Assembly: GCA_963580455.1 (NCBI GenBank) | Contig: OY756968.1 | Span: 3,447,544-3,511,543 of the forward strand | Source of the DNA: Euonymus europaeus | Taxonomy: Eukaryota; Streptophyta; Magnoliopsida; Celastrales; Celastraceae | DNA length: 64,000 nucleotides | Direction: 5' to 3' | Shown here: piece by piece, positions 32,553 to 45,000 of the stretch | How positions within the stretch are numbered: position 1 is the stretch's first letter | Layout of the letters: the number at the start of each line of letters is the position of its first letter | The notes under the pieces: model-generated | Databases searched by the model: none | What the model was told of the DNA's origin: nothing | Seen by the model: the letters and a program-made list of their open reading frames with translations, nothing else | Translations under genes and position numbers: made by a program

Positions 32553-33877
32553 ACAATATTCTTAAACCTTATTTAATTTCTTAATTTTCACCTACTACAA
32601 CCCAATTAATCAAATGAGTAGCTATTTCTCAAACCCATTTAAACTAGCAAATTTCAAAATTTGAAATCAAATGTCCTGATTGTCATTTTGCATCCTTCAC
32701 TTTCTCTCTACTCGATCCAGATAAAAATTTGCATCCAACAAATTTTTGGTGGTTTGGGGAGGAAAAATAACAGTTAGACTACTTACATCTCTCGTTGGAG
32801 ATGCTCTTAGACATAAAAAAGACTCGTACTAAATTTATAGTTAATTGAGCTTGGATTTCAGACATTAAGACTATTTTAATGTATATTTAATTAATTTAAG
32901 AGCAATAATTTTATATGTAACAAAATTGAAGTATCGAGGCTCTACCATACTTTACCTACAGCAGCCTCGACTATATATAATTTTAAGGGCCAAAATTTTC
33001 TTTCTCCTTACAAAATCATAAATATGCAATATTTAATTCAACGAATCCAAATATGTATTTTTCTAAGCATGAATCAAATTCATCACAAGAGTGATAAAAA
33101 TATTTTAAATTTAAATCTAATTGAGAATCGTCATTACATTTTTATGTTGAATATATATGGATGAATTCGTTAAACTAAAATACTACACATTTATTTATGG
33201 CTACCACGGGTGTATTACTATTGCCTTGGAGTGGAGTCTCAACCCGCAAAATTGTGGCACTAGTACAACAAAGCCAAATATGGCTGTAAATAAAATCGAA
33301 ATCAAACCATTTAGTGGATTTTTTAAAATTATTTTCAAATACATTTTAAATTAAAATCAGTTAAAAATTGAGAAAATCGAAATCAAATCATTTGATTGAT
33401 TTTTTTTAAACATATTTTTCATTAAAATAAAAAAATCAAAAAATTAATTGATAATCAATTAAATAATTTGATCGAAAAAAAAATCGATCAAAACGAATCG
33501 ACACCTTAATAAGCCGAGAGCGTGCGGACAACGTGAGGTTGCATTACCACTTCACCAGTTGAAAGTTGAAAGTTGAAACCAACCCCTGTCACGTGAATCC
33601 CACGGCCCACTCTGGCCCACCAACAACACACAATGACACGCTTTACATAATAAGCTCGACCTCAGGAAATTCGATACTCCGTAATTTCAGAAGCCATTTG
33701 GCAGAGCCGGAATCGTAGCCCAACCCCCGGTGCTCCTTTGCCGGAGACAAACAATCCAATCAAAAATCAGTTCGTGTCGTTCACAGATTAGACTAGCGGC
33801 AGTTCCTCTTTTCAGCCTAGAAATTTCGAGTTCTTACCTTCCTTTTGTTATTGAATTGGCGTAATTTGGAAGAGAAG
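32553..33877. other. Intergenic and promoter region of the bHLH gene
   Basis: No gene seen up to about 33700. The last 200 bp before the ATG at 33878 have mixed base composition and are the probable leader. Confidence 0.5.
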
Positions 33878-36800
33878 ATGAGAGGAGGGAAGGGCAGCGT
33901 AGAAGAGGAAGAGTACGATGACGATGAAGAATTTTCTGCCAGAAAAGATGGACCTCCTTCCAATTCTACTACTACTTCTAACAACATCAACAACACTCCG
34001 ACGGCAAAAGGTATGTTCGTGTGAATTTTATTTCATGTTTTTTCTATCTGTATTAGATCCATCTGGGTTTGCCATGATTAGGTATCATACATTTGCTGGT
34101 TATATTTGCGTTGGGAACTGTTTTCTCTGGCGTTTGTGTAATTGTGAAGGGGTCTTGGGTCTTCTGTTTGTCTTAATCTTTCACGTACAATTTTGGATGA
34201 ATTTTTAACATGATGAGTGGTTTATGGATTTGGAGGCAGATGCGAAAAACAATGATAAAGCTAATGCCGTTCGATCAAAACACTCAGTCACTGAGCAACG
34301 AAGAAGGAGCAAAATCAACGAGAGGTGTTCTATTCCTTCAATATTACTTATTGCTGCCTTTTTCGAGTTTGCATAGAGTAACAGTTAGAAACCAAGCAAA
34401 ATCAACACTGTGATGATAATGATGCAGGAGAAAATTAGGTTAAATTTTACTTTACTGTATTTCACTTCAGTTGTAAATATTGCAGTGGAAAACATGAGCT
34501 CCATCAGATTAAACAGTAATATGATTGAAGGCCTGGAGGGGAGATTCATAGGAAGGAAGCTAACCTATACCATGAAACTTGATAACATGACCACAAGTGT
34601 AATTGTCTTGCCTCATATCAACCCTTTTCCAGTTCTGGTTGTCAAGATTGGTGGGGCTTACTTTGCTTGACCAATTTGATTCTGTTTTAGTTAAATTAAA
34701 CAGACTTCATTTTTCAAGATCTTCGTCTGAATATGAATAAGCATGCCTGGAGGGGAGATTCATAGGAAGGAAGCTAACCTATACCATGAAACTTGATAAC
34801 ATGACCACAAGTGTAATTGTCTTGCCTCATATCAACCTTTTTCCAGTTCTGGTTGTCAAGATTGGTGGGGGTTACTTTGCTTGACCAATTTGATTCTGTT
34901 TTAGTTAAATTAAACAGACTTCATTTTTCAAGATCTTCATCTGAATATGAATAAGCATGAGAACACTAGTCAATCTTAAATTCGTAATTGGTAAAAATAT
35001 TCAGTCATGATAAGTAATTCAATTGGACTATGAGCTGGGTATGGAATTGTAGTTGATAATGTGATGATGAAGCTGTATTATAATTCATGAAAAATTCAAA
35101 AGTGCATGACTCGATGACAATAAAAGTTTCTTGGTTATGTTTGCCAGATTGGTGATTCTTTAGTTTCCAAAGTCTTGGGCCAGTCGCGCCTACCAAATCA
35201 AAAAATCATAATCTCTATAAATATTTTTTTGGAGTTCAGGTCTTGTGTTTTCAGTTTCTGATGATTTCTTAGTTGCCAATGGTGCAAGATAAATGATCAG
35301 TTTATCATTTAAGGTAAACTACTAGGGTTCACCAGGCTGTCTATGATGTTGGGCAGGGGAAGGGCAAGATACATAGCCCTATCCCCGCAATATTGAGAGC
35401 CTATTTCCAAGATATGGATTGAAGACGCCTATGTGTCAAACAACCTCATCACTATGTCTACGATTTGGCATTGTTTATTGTTGTAAATTATCGATTTATT
35501 GTGTACACACATATTTGTAAAAAGAATGATTTAGACATTTAGTAATATTTTCTAAAGTTTTTGAGAATTAATCTTGATATAGGGTGATGAACCTGTTTCT
35601 TTCAGATTTCAGATATTGAGAGATCTCATACCTGACAGCGATCAGAAAAGAGACACGGCATCTTTTCTGTTAGAGGTATATTGTAAAATGTAAATATTTA
35701 CTTAGCTGTCTTGATTTTGTTTAATTTAACTGAGAAACTCCATGCTTATTATTTATTGACCAAGAATCAGCTTTATTATGCAGGTTATCCATTATGTCCA
35801 ATATCTTAGAGAAAAGGTTCAGAAGTACGAAGGTTCATACACGGGGCATTCAGAGCCATCAAAGCTGATGCCATGGGTAAGATATTAAAAGTAACTAAGA
35901 TGGACATCTATTATGAAGGACAGAAATTATGACCGTGTAAGATGGACATTTTCACATGTTGCAAATTATAGCTGAGATGCATTATTTCTGTCATAACTTG
36001 ATTGGCAAAAATATTAGAATATAAAATAATAATAAAGAAGAAAAATAATAATATCCCACCTAAAAAGGAGTTCCTGTTGGATAATAAGCCTCTCAGCTTA
36101 ACCTACTTTCCTGCTTGAAACAGAGAAACAGTCGCTGGCGCAATCCGAGTTTGGTTGGTCACCCACAAGCTATAAAAAATGGTCCTGGTTCAGTGTCAGG
36201 GTACCCGGTGAAGTTTGATGAGAACAACGTTACTATTACTCCTACCATGATCATGCAGAATCCTGTGGACTGTCACCCTAGCAAAGCAATAGATCGGCAA
36301 TCTGAGTTGGCAAACAAGGAAGTGCCTCTGCCCTTGGCTTTGCAGGGAAACATGCCCGCTGTCAGAAGTGATGGTGTGCTACATCCTCCTCATAGACCAC
36401 TCTCTGATACAGAATCAACAGATTGTCTTCTTGGAGGTGATGTGCTGGCCCAACAGGATGAGCTGACAATTGAAGGCGGGACAATTAGCATCTCAAGTGT
36501 TTACTCTCAAGGGTGGGTGCTTTGGTATTGTTGCCTTGTTATACGCCAGTTTCATACCAGTCATTACTGCATCTTATCTTGAAAGTTTGACCCTCATTGT
36601 TATTACAGTGAAAGCTTCTTCCTTTTTTTTGGGGATAGGCATCATAGTGGATGGTTTTTGGGATTTTATTTTGTTTTGTTTCTTTTGGTATAGTTGGTGG
36701 AGGTGAGTTTTGAATGGTGGTGGAGGGAATTGGTAGTATGGTTTAAGGATAATGTACCCATATCGTTTTGTCTGCATCTGCGCAGTTGCTGCTTTGAGAT

Positions 36801-37313
36801 GTTTTTCTTTTAAGGGAAATACCTGTAAATTATTGCAGGGTCATGCTTTTGGTTGCTTCTTTATATTGACTTGTATCCATTGAGAGGCTGGTTGTTTTGT
36901 CACCATACCAATGCTTAGTTGTTGGGGCAGCAGCAACGCTTTCGTTTATACTTATGTGTAGCTTTTGGTAAACCAGGTTGTTCGATGCACTAACTCAAGC
37001 GCTACAGAGTACTGGTTTAGACCTGTCGCAGGCCAAAATCTCAGTTCAGATTGATCTTGGTAAGCGGGCAAATGGAGGGCTGAGTTTTGAAACATCTACT
37101 GCTAAGGTATGAAATGGGTTTACTATACTTCTAAGATTTATATCTGAGGAGGTTGGATGATTTAGCTGGTAATGCGTTCGTGTTCAATACTCCTTTCATT
37201 GCCAGGATCCTCATAATCCCACCTTAAGCAATGTTGCAATGACACATCTAAAGGATATGAGCAGCCCGGAGGACTCAGACCAAGCTCGAAAGCGGCCAAA
37301 GACAAACACATAA
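33878..37313 (+). CDS. BIM2-like bHLH transcription factor
   Basis: Seven exons: 33878-34010, 34240-34324, 35606-35675, 35784-35876, 36124-36512, 36977-37106 and 37206-37313. All have GT-AG borders and agreeing phases, giving 335 residues. The protein opens [18 protein letters not shown], as BIM proteins do. The bHLH (about 57-108) starts [18 protein letters not shown], with the G-box-reading residues His59, Glu63 and Arg67, and continues [20 protein letters not shown]. Later [15 protein letters not shown] and [19 protein letters not shown] match the conserved BIM C-terminus. Arabidopsis BIM proteins bind E-boxes together with BES1 in brassinosteroid signalling and act in the nucleus. Exon 5 carries a poorly conserved middle. 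Intron 2 (1281 bp) holds a 214-bp tandem duplication. Confidence 0.96.
34531..34958. repeat. 214-bp tandem duplication in an intron of the bHLH gene
   Basis: Copies at 34531-34744 and 34745-34958 start 'gcctggaggggagattcata'. I count three mismatches by eye, so the duplication is recent. Confidence 0.95.
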
Positions 37314-38910
37314 GACTAGTATGGCTTCTCTATTTTTTTTTTCTTTCCTATTTCATGCAGTTCAATCCTCTGGTTCATATACATGTTTGCTTGTTTCACT
37401 GCTTTAGGCTTTCAATGGCTTCCTATAGTGTCTTGTGTGATACATGTAAAGCTTTTCCCAAAAATTATTTGGCTATTGGAGTTTTTTCTGGGGCATATAA
37501 TTGTGTGGGACATTTTGTTCAATTTTACACTAGTCACCTAAGATGTGCAAATACAAGCCATCTTTACAGGAAAGAAGACTTGCAAATCATAAGAGTTCGC
37601 TGGACAAGTTCTGGGGACTCACCACATTGCATTAATATTTAAATTGCACACTGGATTTCTCAAGTCAAATTGGTCATTGGAGACTGAATTGCTAATTCTG
37701 ATTTAACTCTGTACAAGTTCTTCAAGGATAAATTGGTGTTTGGGCCTGTACAAAGGAATGCCTAAATTCCTCTGTGGACGGTCTAGATTGTCCGGTGCAG
37801 ATTGGGATACAAGGAATGTAAAAGATTGAAAGGTTTGTTGAATGATAACAGTTGTCTCCAAATTGGCAAGTAGCAATAAAAAGCCACAAACAAAATGTGG
37901 GAAAGAGCATTGTACCCTAAACTGGTAAAAAGATTTTACATGTGCTAACCTCTAATGGCAAGCACGAAAAACATCTGGTACAAATTGATCGTCATATGAA
38001 GAAGAAAAAAAAGTATACAACCTTCACCAAATCCAGTGGTTCCCTTCGGTCGCTTTAACATACCCGGTTTTTAAGCCATGCTAAAGTCACTGCGCCATCA
38101 CCCTGGTCAAACAGAATGCACCGAACGTTTGAATTGAGTTTCTAGAAATTAGTTCCAATGCAAAATTTCAGTCAAAAAGTTATACAGTAACAACATCAGA
38201 AGTGATGATATTTTACCCTACAATTAAACTCAGTTTTGACAGTAAGAAGTTGAAGATACTATTCATCCCTTAAGCGAAATGGGGACCAAATCGACTAGGA
38301 CAAATCCAATTACTAGTTCAGCTTGTTTTTGTAATCATAAAAATTCAAATGAACTTAAGAATAGTTTCATGAATTCAGCATCACGGACAAGCATGCAAAA
38401 CCTTCGAAATATGATACTTCCTAAATAACAAAACCAGGAGATATGGTAAAACTAAAGTGCCATACCGCTGGCAATTTGACTATTTTTAATTTTATCCAGT
38501 AACAGAGTTGCAGGGGTATGATCTAGAGATTACAAGTACAATTCATAAAACAACCTCTCCACATATTATGTATCAAATGTCATAAGACCAAGGAAGTCTA
38601 CACTCTGAATATTTTGAATGTAACTCAGTTACTTTTAACAGCTCAAGGATGGATATCAATGGAGTCTTCAGTATAAAATCTGTGTATTTAGCAGAGTATA
38701 TATGCATAGAGTCATTGAGAGAAAGACAAGGGAAGAGGTAGAGAGAGACAATCAATTCCAAGACATAAGCATGAGGTATTATTGATATGAGATAACTGAC
38801 CTTTGAATATGATAGCACTGAAGAATTCAGCATCACATGATACATTCAAAAGAACTCTAATACAAAAAGAAGAATGGCTCAGCCTCTGAAAGCTAACTAT
38901 TTTAACAAGA
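37314..38910. other. Convergent intergenic region
   Basis: Holds the 3' untranslated regions of the bHLH gene (plus) and the RRM gene (minus). No further gene seen. Confidence 0.55.
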
Positions 38911-40143
38911 CTAACCGTTCTGTTTCAAAACCTCTGCTTCAGCCCTAGCCATGGGGTCATCTTTGATCTCCATTTCATCATCCTTTTCTCCTTCTCGCTC
39001 CTCTGCTACCTTCTTTCTGTGCAATTCCTCTGCAGCTAGCATTGCCGCCTGGTTCTCGGCTTGAATGCGCTGCATTTCCTCTTCTTGTTGCTGTCTCTCA
39101 AACCACGTGTCGGCGTCCGCCCAAACTGAAGAAAGAAATAATGTTAGAAATCACGCATTCCAAAAGTCCAGCCTAAGAATTATGAACCCCCAGCAAGATA
39201 TTGAAGTTGCAGACAAGACTTCTGAGATCCATAAAAGAAAGCCTACTGAGTCCTGTTTAATAAACTACATCCTTGAACTAAAAAAATAGAACGTAGCCAA
39301 AGGAGAAAAGAAAGTGTAACCACGCAATTGAATACAAAAAATAGTCTAGGGCAACCAGAACAAGAAAATAACTAAAACATAATGATACTACTCCTCCGGA
39401 AAGGATAACGAACTCTGAAGAACAAAAAACGAAATTTATCTTAACAGGTAGGCTTAACAATGACTTATGAACTAAATCACACTGCTCTTGACCATAAGAA
39501 ACGTAACCGAAAGTACAGTTTTAAAGCTTATACAGAAATTGGAAGTCCTTTATCTATTTCTATCTTTATTGTTATATCTAATCCTTCTCCTCTTCCCCTA
39601 TTTACTATCATTTACTTAGCTTCAATTTACTCATACGGAATTGTAGGAATCGCATCTAGGAATCATTAAACTGAGGGTTCTCGTACATCAAGCTGATATT
39701 CAATGATTTTATTGCACTGAACTGTAATGTATACCGCAAATAATATGAACGCAAGTGTTTCAGAAGCAATTAATTCTAAAAACCCTAACAATTTGACTCA
39801 AGATAAGGAGGAGAAAGAAAGAGGTAAACGTACTGGGTTGGGCGGCCCAGCCCTGTTCGCCACCCTTGATGCGCTCAGGGAGTGCGTAATTCACTGTCAA
39901 GACGCGTCCGTAGAGCTCAGCACCGTCCATATTGTCCATGGCGGCGGAGGCATCCTCCCTCTCGAGGAAGGTAACGAAGCCGAACGACCTGTGCTTTTGG
40001 GTGGCCATGTCGAGCGGCGTCTTCACGTCCTTTATGTCTCCGAACGGTATAAAAGCGGCGTGGAGTATGGATTCGTTTACCTCCTCCGCTAATCCACCGA
40101 CGTACAGTGTGTTCTTCTGCACTCCCATCGCCTGCTGCGCCAT
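38911..40143 (-). CDS. RRM protein related to the cyclophilin-E N-terminus (Arabidopsis At1g13690 type)
   Basis: Two exons, 39834-40143 and 38911-39125, joined by a GT-AG intron; 174 residues. One RNA-recognition motif covers about residues 11-90, with RNP2 NTLYVGGL (11-18) and RNP1 RSFGFVTF (52-59). Between and after them come [33 protein letters not shown] and [21 protein letters not shown] charged helical tail follows ([18 protein letters not shown] to [12 protein letters not shown]). This is the RRM half of PPIE-type cyclophilins without the isomerase domain. PPIE belongs to the spliceosome, so a nuclear splicing role is likely by inference. The next ATG-proximal sequence (ATGGCGCAGCAG) is a clean start. 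Confidence 0.94.
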
Positions 40144-40276
40144 TGTCTTCTAGCCTGAATTGATTGCAACTTGGGGGACCGTCCCTAACGGTTAAATTTT
40201 GAAAACCAAACACTAAACCCTAGGATCTACTTAAAATCCAATCTCGTCTATCTTTTATGCTGTAGGAAATACCGAA

Positions 40277-40664
40277 GAGAGCCCGGGGTCTCATGTAATT
40301 ATTTTACAGCGCACCCGCTCAGGGTTATTTAGGACTATACATTTTTTATTTTATTATTTAAAAGTTATGAATATATTTTTATTGATATCGCGAGTTTAAC
40401 AGAATATTATTTGTTCAAATAAAAATCAAATGGATTGTAAAAAATACATGACAATTCTGAACCGTTAAATATAAATTCGCAATATTTTATCTCAGTTTTT
40501 ACTATTCATTTATTTTTTTTACACAAATAATATACCGTTGGACTCGTAATCTCGATCAAAACATATTCATAATTTTTAAATAATAAAATAAAATTTTTTG
40601 TTGCCCAAAATAGCCATTACAGCGGAGTTCGCTGTAAAATAATTATAGCGGACCCTGAGCTCCC
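40277..40664. mobile_element. Foldback MITE with arms of about 130 bp
   Basis: The left arm ('gagagcccgggg', 'taattattttacagcg', 'ttttattttattatttaaaa', 'gttatgaatat') is repeated in reverse complement by the right arm ending 'gaccctgagctccc'. The right arm contains its own small palindrome ttacagcggagttcgctgtaa (40618-40637 region). No clear target duplication was found. It lies just upstream of the RRM gene start. Confidence 0.75.
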
Positions 40665-42079
40665 AAAAACCAAAATAGTAGAGGTGTGACAATCGGTTTT
40701 GCTTAGTTATATATATATATATTTTGACCAAATTGTTTAGTCGATAATCTTTTATATCAATTTTTGAAAAAATAAATCATAAGATTTTATTTTTGTGCAT
40801 TTTTTAACACCCCTTAAAAAATAAGAATAAACAAATTGCCGCAACTTTATTTTTATTGATTTTTCTCTTTTATATAGGGCCTTTTTTAGCCTTCGCGGCT
40901 GAGATTGGAGTTTATGTAAAACATTTTACTTTTAATTATCAATTGTTTTTAGCAATTCGAACTTTCAAGCTCCAACCAATCAAAGCTTTGGCAAAATTGA
41001 TGGATCTCAATTTGGGGTCCAAATACAAATTTTGACTTATTTATAATCGAGTCTGGTATAAATATAATTTTTTTTTGTCTGATTTAGTTGTTCATAATAA
41101 TTTAGATTGAATTATCATTCAGTTCACTTATCCGAATTTAAACCAATTTAAATTTTAAATAAATCCACATTGTTCAATTAAGTATACCTGAAATGAAATC
41201 TATGTTATCGGCTGGATATATAATTTCCCCCCTCTACCTGAACCCTAACTTCCTATTTGTCTATAACAAATTTTGTCAGACGAAGTAATAAAAAGCAAGT
41301 AAATGGTTTTCAAATAAAACAAAATCTCCTTTATTACCAAAACAATAAGGTCGAGTTCAAATTCTCATGTCCAAAGCTTGCCTAAGAAAACTTGAGCATA
41401 CCAACACTCATAAGTCAAATTGAATAATTCAATTAGGTTACATTCCATAATAAGAGCAAAAGAAGAAGAACAACAACAAAAATCCTACAGCACATATGTT
41501 CTCACCGTTTTTGGTATTGCTCTCTTACTGCAAGAAGAGAGACTTTGATGTCTTGGATCGTCATTGACACTGGTCAGGAAACCGTACTCTTTTGGCAACA
41601 AAAAGCGGCGTTCATACTCGAAGTCGAAGGAGAACAATGAGAGAGAGGACCAAAATCAAGTTAAAATATTTGAATCAAACGCAATGATAAGAGTCCATAG
41701 AAACCATTTGCTCGGCCAGAAAAAGAGAGTTTATTCCTCATAACTCCGTGCTCCTTTTCCGACCAAGAACTTTAGGACCCCAAATATCAGTCTTCACAAT
41801 CCAAGAAAGATTCTTAAACTCGTTCCACCAAGGATTTGCTGGAAAGAAGCTGCATTGACAATTTTGTTACGTTGTCCTGATGCTGCTATGGAACATCCTT
41901 TTCAAAGCAGTTCATAAAGTTGTTCAAAGTTCACATTAGTTTCATCAGGAAAGCACTAGCAGTAGCTGCCCCTAAATGATTAACGGCCACATTCATCAGA
42001 ATGTCTTCCAGTAATTTTGTATGCAGATATAAAGCAGTCTGGCATGTTGCACTCGTATAAAACTTCATCTGTAGTTGTA
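40665..42079. other. Intergenic, one exon-like stretch
   Basis: No gene assigned. On the minus strand about 41625-41508 is open (FDFEYERRFLLPKEYGFLTS, then VNDDPRHQSLSSC) and ends at a GTGAGA donor-like site. I cannot name it. The part next to 42080 is the 3' untranslated region of the peptidase gene. Confidence 0.35.
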
Positions 42080-45000
42080 TTAAGTCCCCATAACTTTCAT
42101 CAGAAATGCATAATCATAAGCTGTCACCTCACACTGACTATAGCGTCCGCCTTCATCAAAATGTCCCCCAGTCATGTTTGTCTTTAAAATAACTGACTGA
42201 GAACAATCAGGACAAGTGGAATCTCGTATTCTTGCCACCCATTTAGCTGCTTCCCAAATTCCGACCCTGGAATGAATGTGGATACTACCGGAATAAACTT
42301 ACGTATACAAGATGGGCAGTAAGTCAACATAAAAACATAAGCGTAGATAGTAACCATAGTCTACACACGACATAATCTTTCATGGACGTAAATTATTAAC
42401 GACGAAGAGAACTTAAGTAAAACTTGCCTTGAATCGTGGAATGACGATGAAACGAGCATTGCAGGATAGCAATGATTATAAGTAATGTTATTGTAAGGAG
42501 AATAACTTAGAATAGACTCAAACTGCGACTGTATTTGGGGATTCCCAAATTCTTCATAGTCAAGTATGGTTAGAGGCAAACTGGGATCCAAAAGTGTGTT
42601 GCAAATATCAAGGAATGGAACCTGATAGATATAATAACCAATTAACCACATATCAATTCCAATAAATAAATAACAAGGAAATAAAGTAACTAAAGAGGAA
42701 GTGAGTCCATGCCCCACTTTTCTTCATTATAGGAAGAAAGAACAAGAAGATAAAGAAATTTATTCACCCATGAATTACTGTTTTCGCTTCCATTTCCACC
42801 AAGGAAATGGAATAAGAGATCAAATTATAGAGAACATATGTAGATGAGACAATCAGACTAAATTCAAAATTTAGAATGGAGAATATGACGTTGAAATTTC
42901 ACCCATCTCTCTTTTGTACATATTGCAGGTTGGGGGGTTTGAACCCACAACCTCTTGCTCATGGGGTGGGGGGCTTGCCACTTGAAGGCCAGCTTCACCT
43001 CATATTTTTTGTACTTCTCCAAATTTGCAGGTTGCAATAGGGCAATAAAACATATTAGAAGATTACTTACAGAAAGAAGCAGGAAACAAACTTTAACTCT
43101 TAGATGCTTCATTCAAATCTACATGTTAAAAAATTTCATATGTATCTTCTTTCCTTTTCCTTGTCGTCCATTCAGCACACTTGTGAATCTAATTTGTAAG
43201 TTTTGTAACAACCTATATGAACCAACCCAATCCATAATCCAAAACTTTATAACAAATCAGATGGAATTTTTTTTGCTGCATCGCTAACCTTTAAAATGGC
43301 AGCACGAAAAAGCTCTGGGTACATGTTGACAGCTGCCCCAACAAGTAGACAACCAGCACTATATGCAATGGCCCCCAGTTTATCTCTGTGTACATAGCCC
43401 TGGTTTACTAAATAATTGCCACATGATGCAAAATCATGTATGGAATTTAGTTTGTTCAACCCACAGCCAGACTTATGCCAGGAAGAATGACACCCACCTC
43501 CACCCCTGCTCAAACAGAAAACCAAAACAAAATTACGATTATGTGGGGATGCCCAATTAGTTCATCTAAACTTATTTTTCGTCACGATGGTAGAACATGA
43601 CAATATCTGATGTGATATATTTGACTGTCAAACTAAGATTTGGCAATTAAGAATTTGAAGTGACATCTGAATTCAGAAGCGAATAAGTGAAAGAAAATGG
43701 ACAAGGACAAATGCAAATACAGGACCAAGTTGTTGGAATTACTCAAATTCAAATGAAAAATAGAAGTTTTATGAATTTAAAATAAAGAACAAACATGCAA
43801 GTTGTTGGAATTACCCAAATTCAAATAAAATAGAACAGGTTTTATGAATTTAAAATGAAGAATAAGCATGCAAAACAAGATATGCTGCTTTCTAATTAAC
43901 AAAATGACAAAAATTTAAGAAATTGAAGTGCCAAACAAAATGAGATTTTAACTGGACTAGTATAGCAGAGATCAAGAAAATAGTATAACCCAGATTGAAC
44001 GAACCTCACATCAGCAAATGCCACCACCCAGCCACGATCAAGTAAGCTTAAACGATCTCCAGACCAACTTTTATCTAGGACTTCCCCATAAGCTCCATAG
44101 CCCAGTAATAGTCCAGGAGACTGGCCCAGCTGCCAGGCTTCTCGAGAGAACACAATAGTCAGAGGAACCTTGGAACCATCATGGGAAACAACCTCCTTAC
44201 TTTCAAAACAGTATGCATCAGAGAATTCTTTCCACTTTTTCCACTCAGTGTTCAAAATTTCTCTGTCATTGTTTTGTCGATTGAGATGTTCACAAGAATC
44301 TGGTTCAAAGGCAGGTGAGCACGATCCAGTGCTACCAGAAATATTCCTGACTTCCTCTTGTTGCACAATTGAGAATGACTGTTTTGACATATCGTAGTCG
44401 ACAATAACATCAGGCATCTGCAAAAATTAAGAGAAAGTTCAATGGGTTTAAAGGTAATGAGGTTGTAATTAGAAAAGTATAAGCCAATAAACCTAATAAA
44501 AAAAGTATTCTTGCAAATCTGATTCCTCACTCTTTTATCTTGCAAAACTTTAAGATGAAGCAGTTGGTTACATTATTAACATTCTAATGAAAATAACTAT
44601 TAAAGGAAAATGCCAGGCTCCTGGAATTTTGATATATCCACCAATTAACGTTTCCCATATTACTAATTTCCATTCAGATCTAGAAGGTTAACCGCAACCA
44701 TGTAACAGCAAAACCACTGTTCTTGTAGTGCATGACTGAGAAGCTAGGCAACAATGCCATGAAATTCTACTTTATTGAGATTAAAAAATCACCATAAAGC
44801 AATATATGTACACACGCGAGCGCGCGCATGGAAAAAAATTGTACATATGAACAAGATATCATACATACTGCATGAATTTGAGGGCTATACCACTGGAGAA
44901 GTCAGCACCACACGAAACAATGAGTTCATAAAGTCATGGTTTGATCCGGGAATGATACTGCATGAATTTGAGGGTAGCGGGAAAAACCATGGATTAAGAT

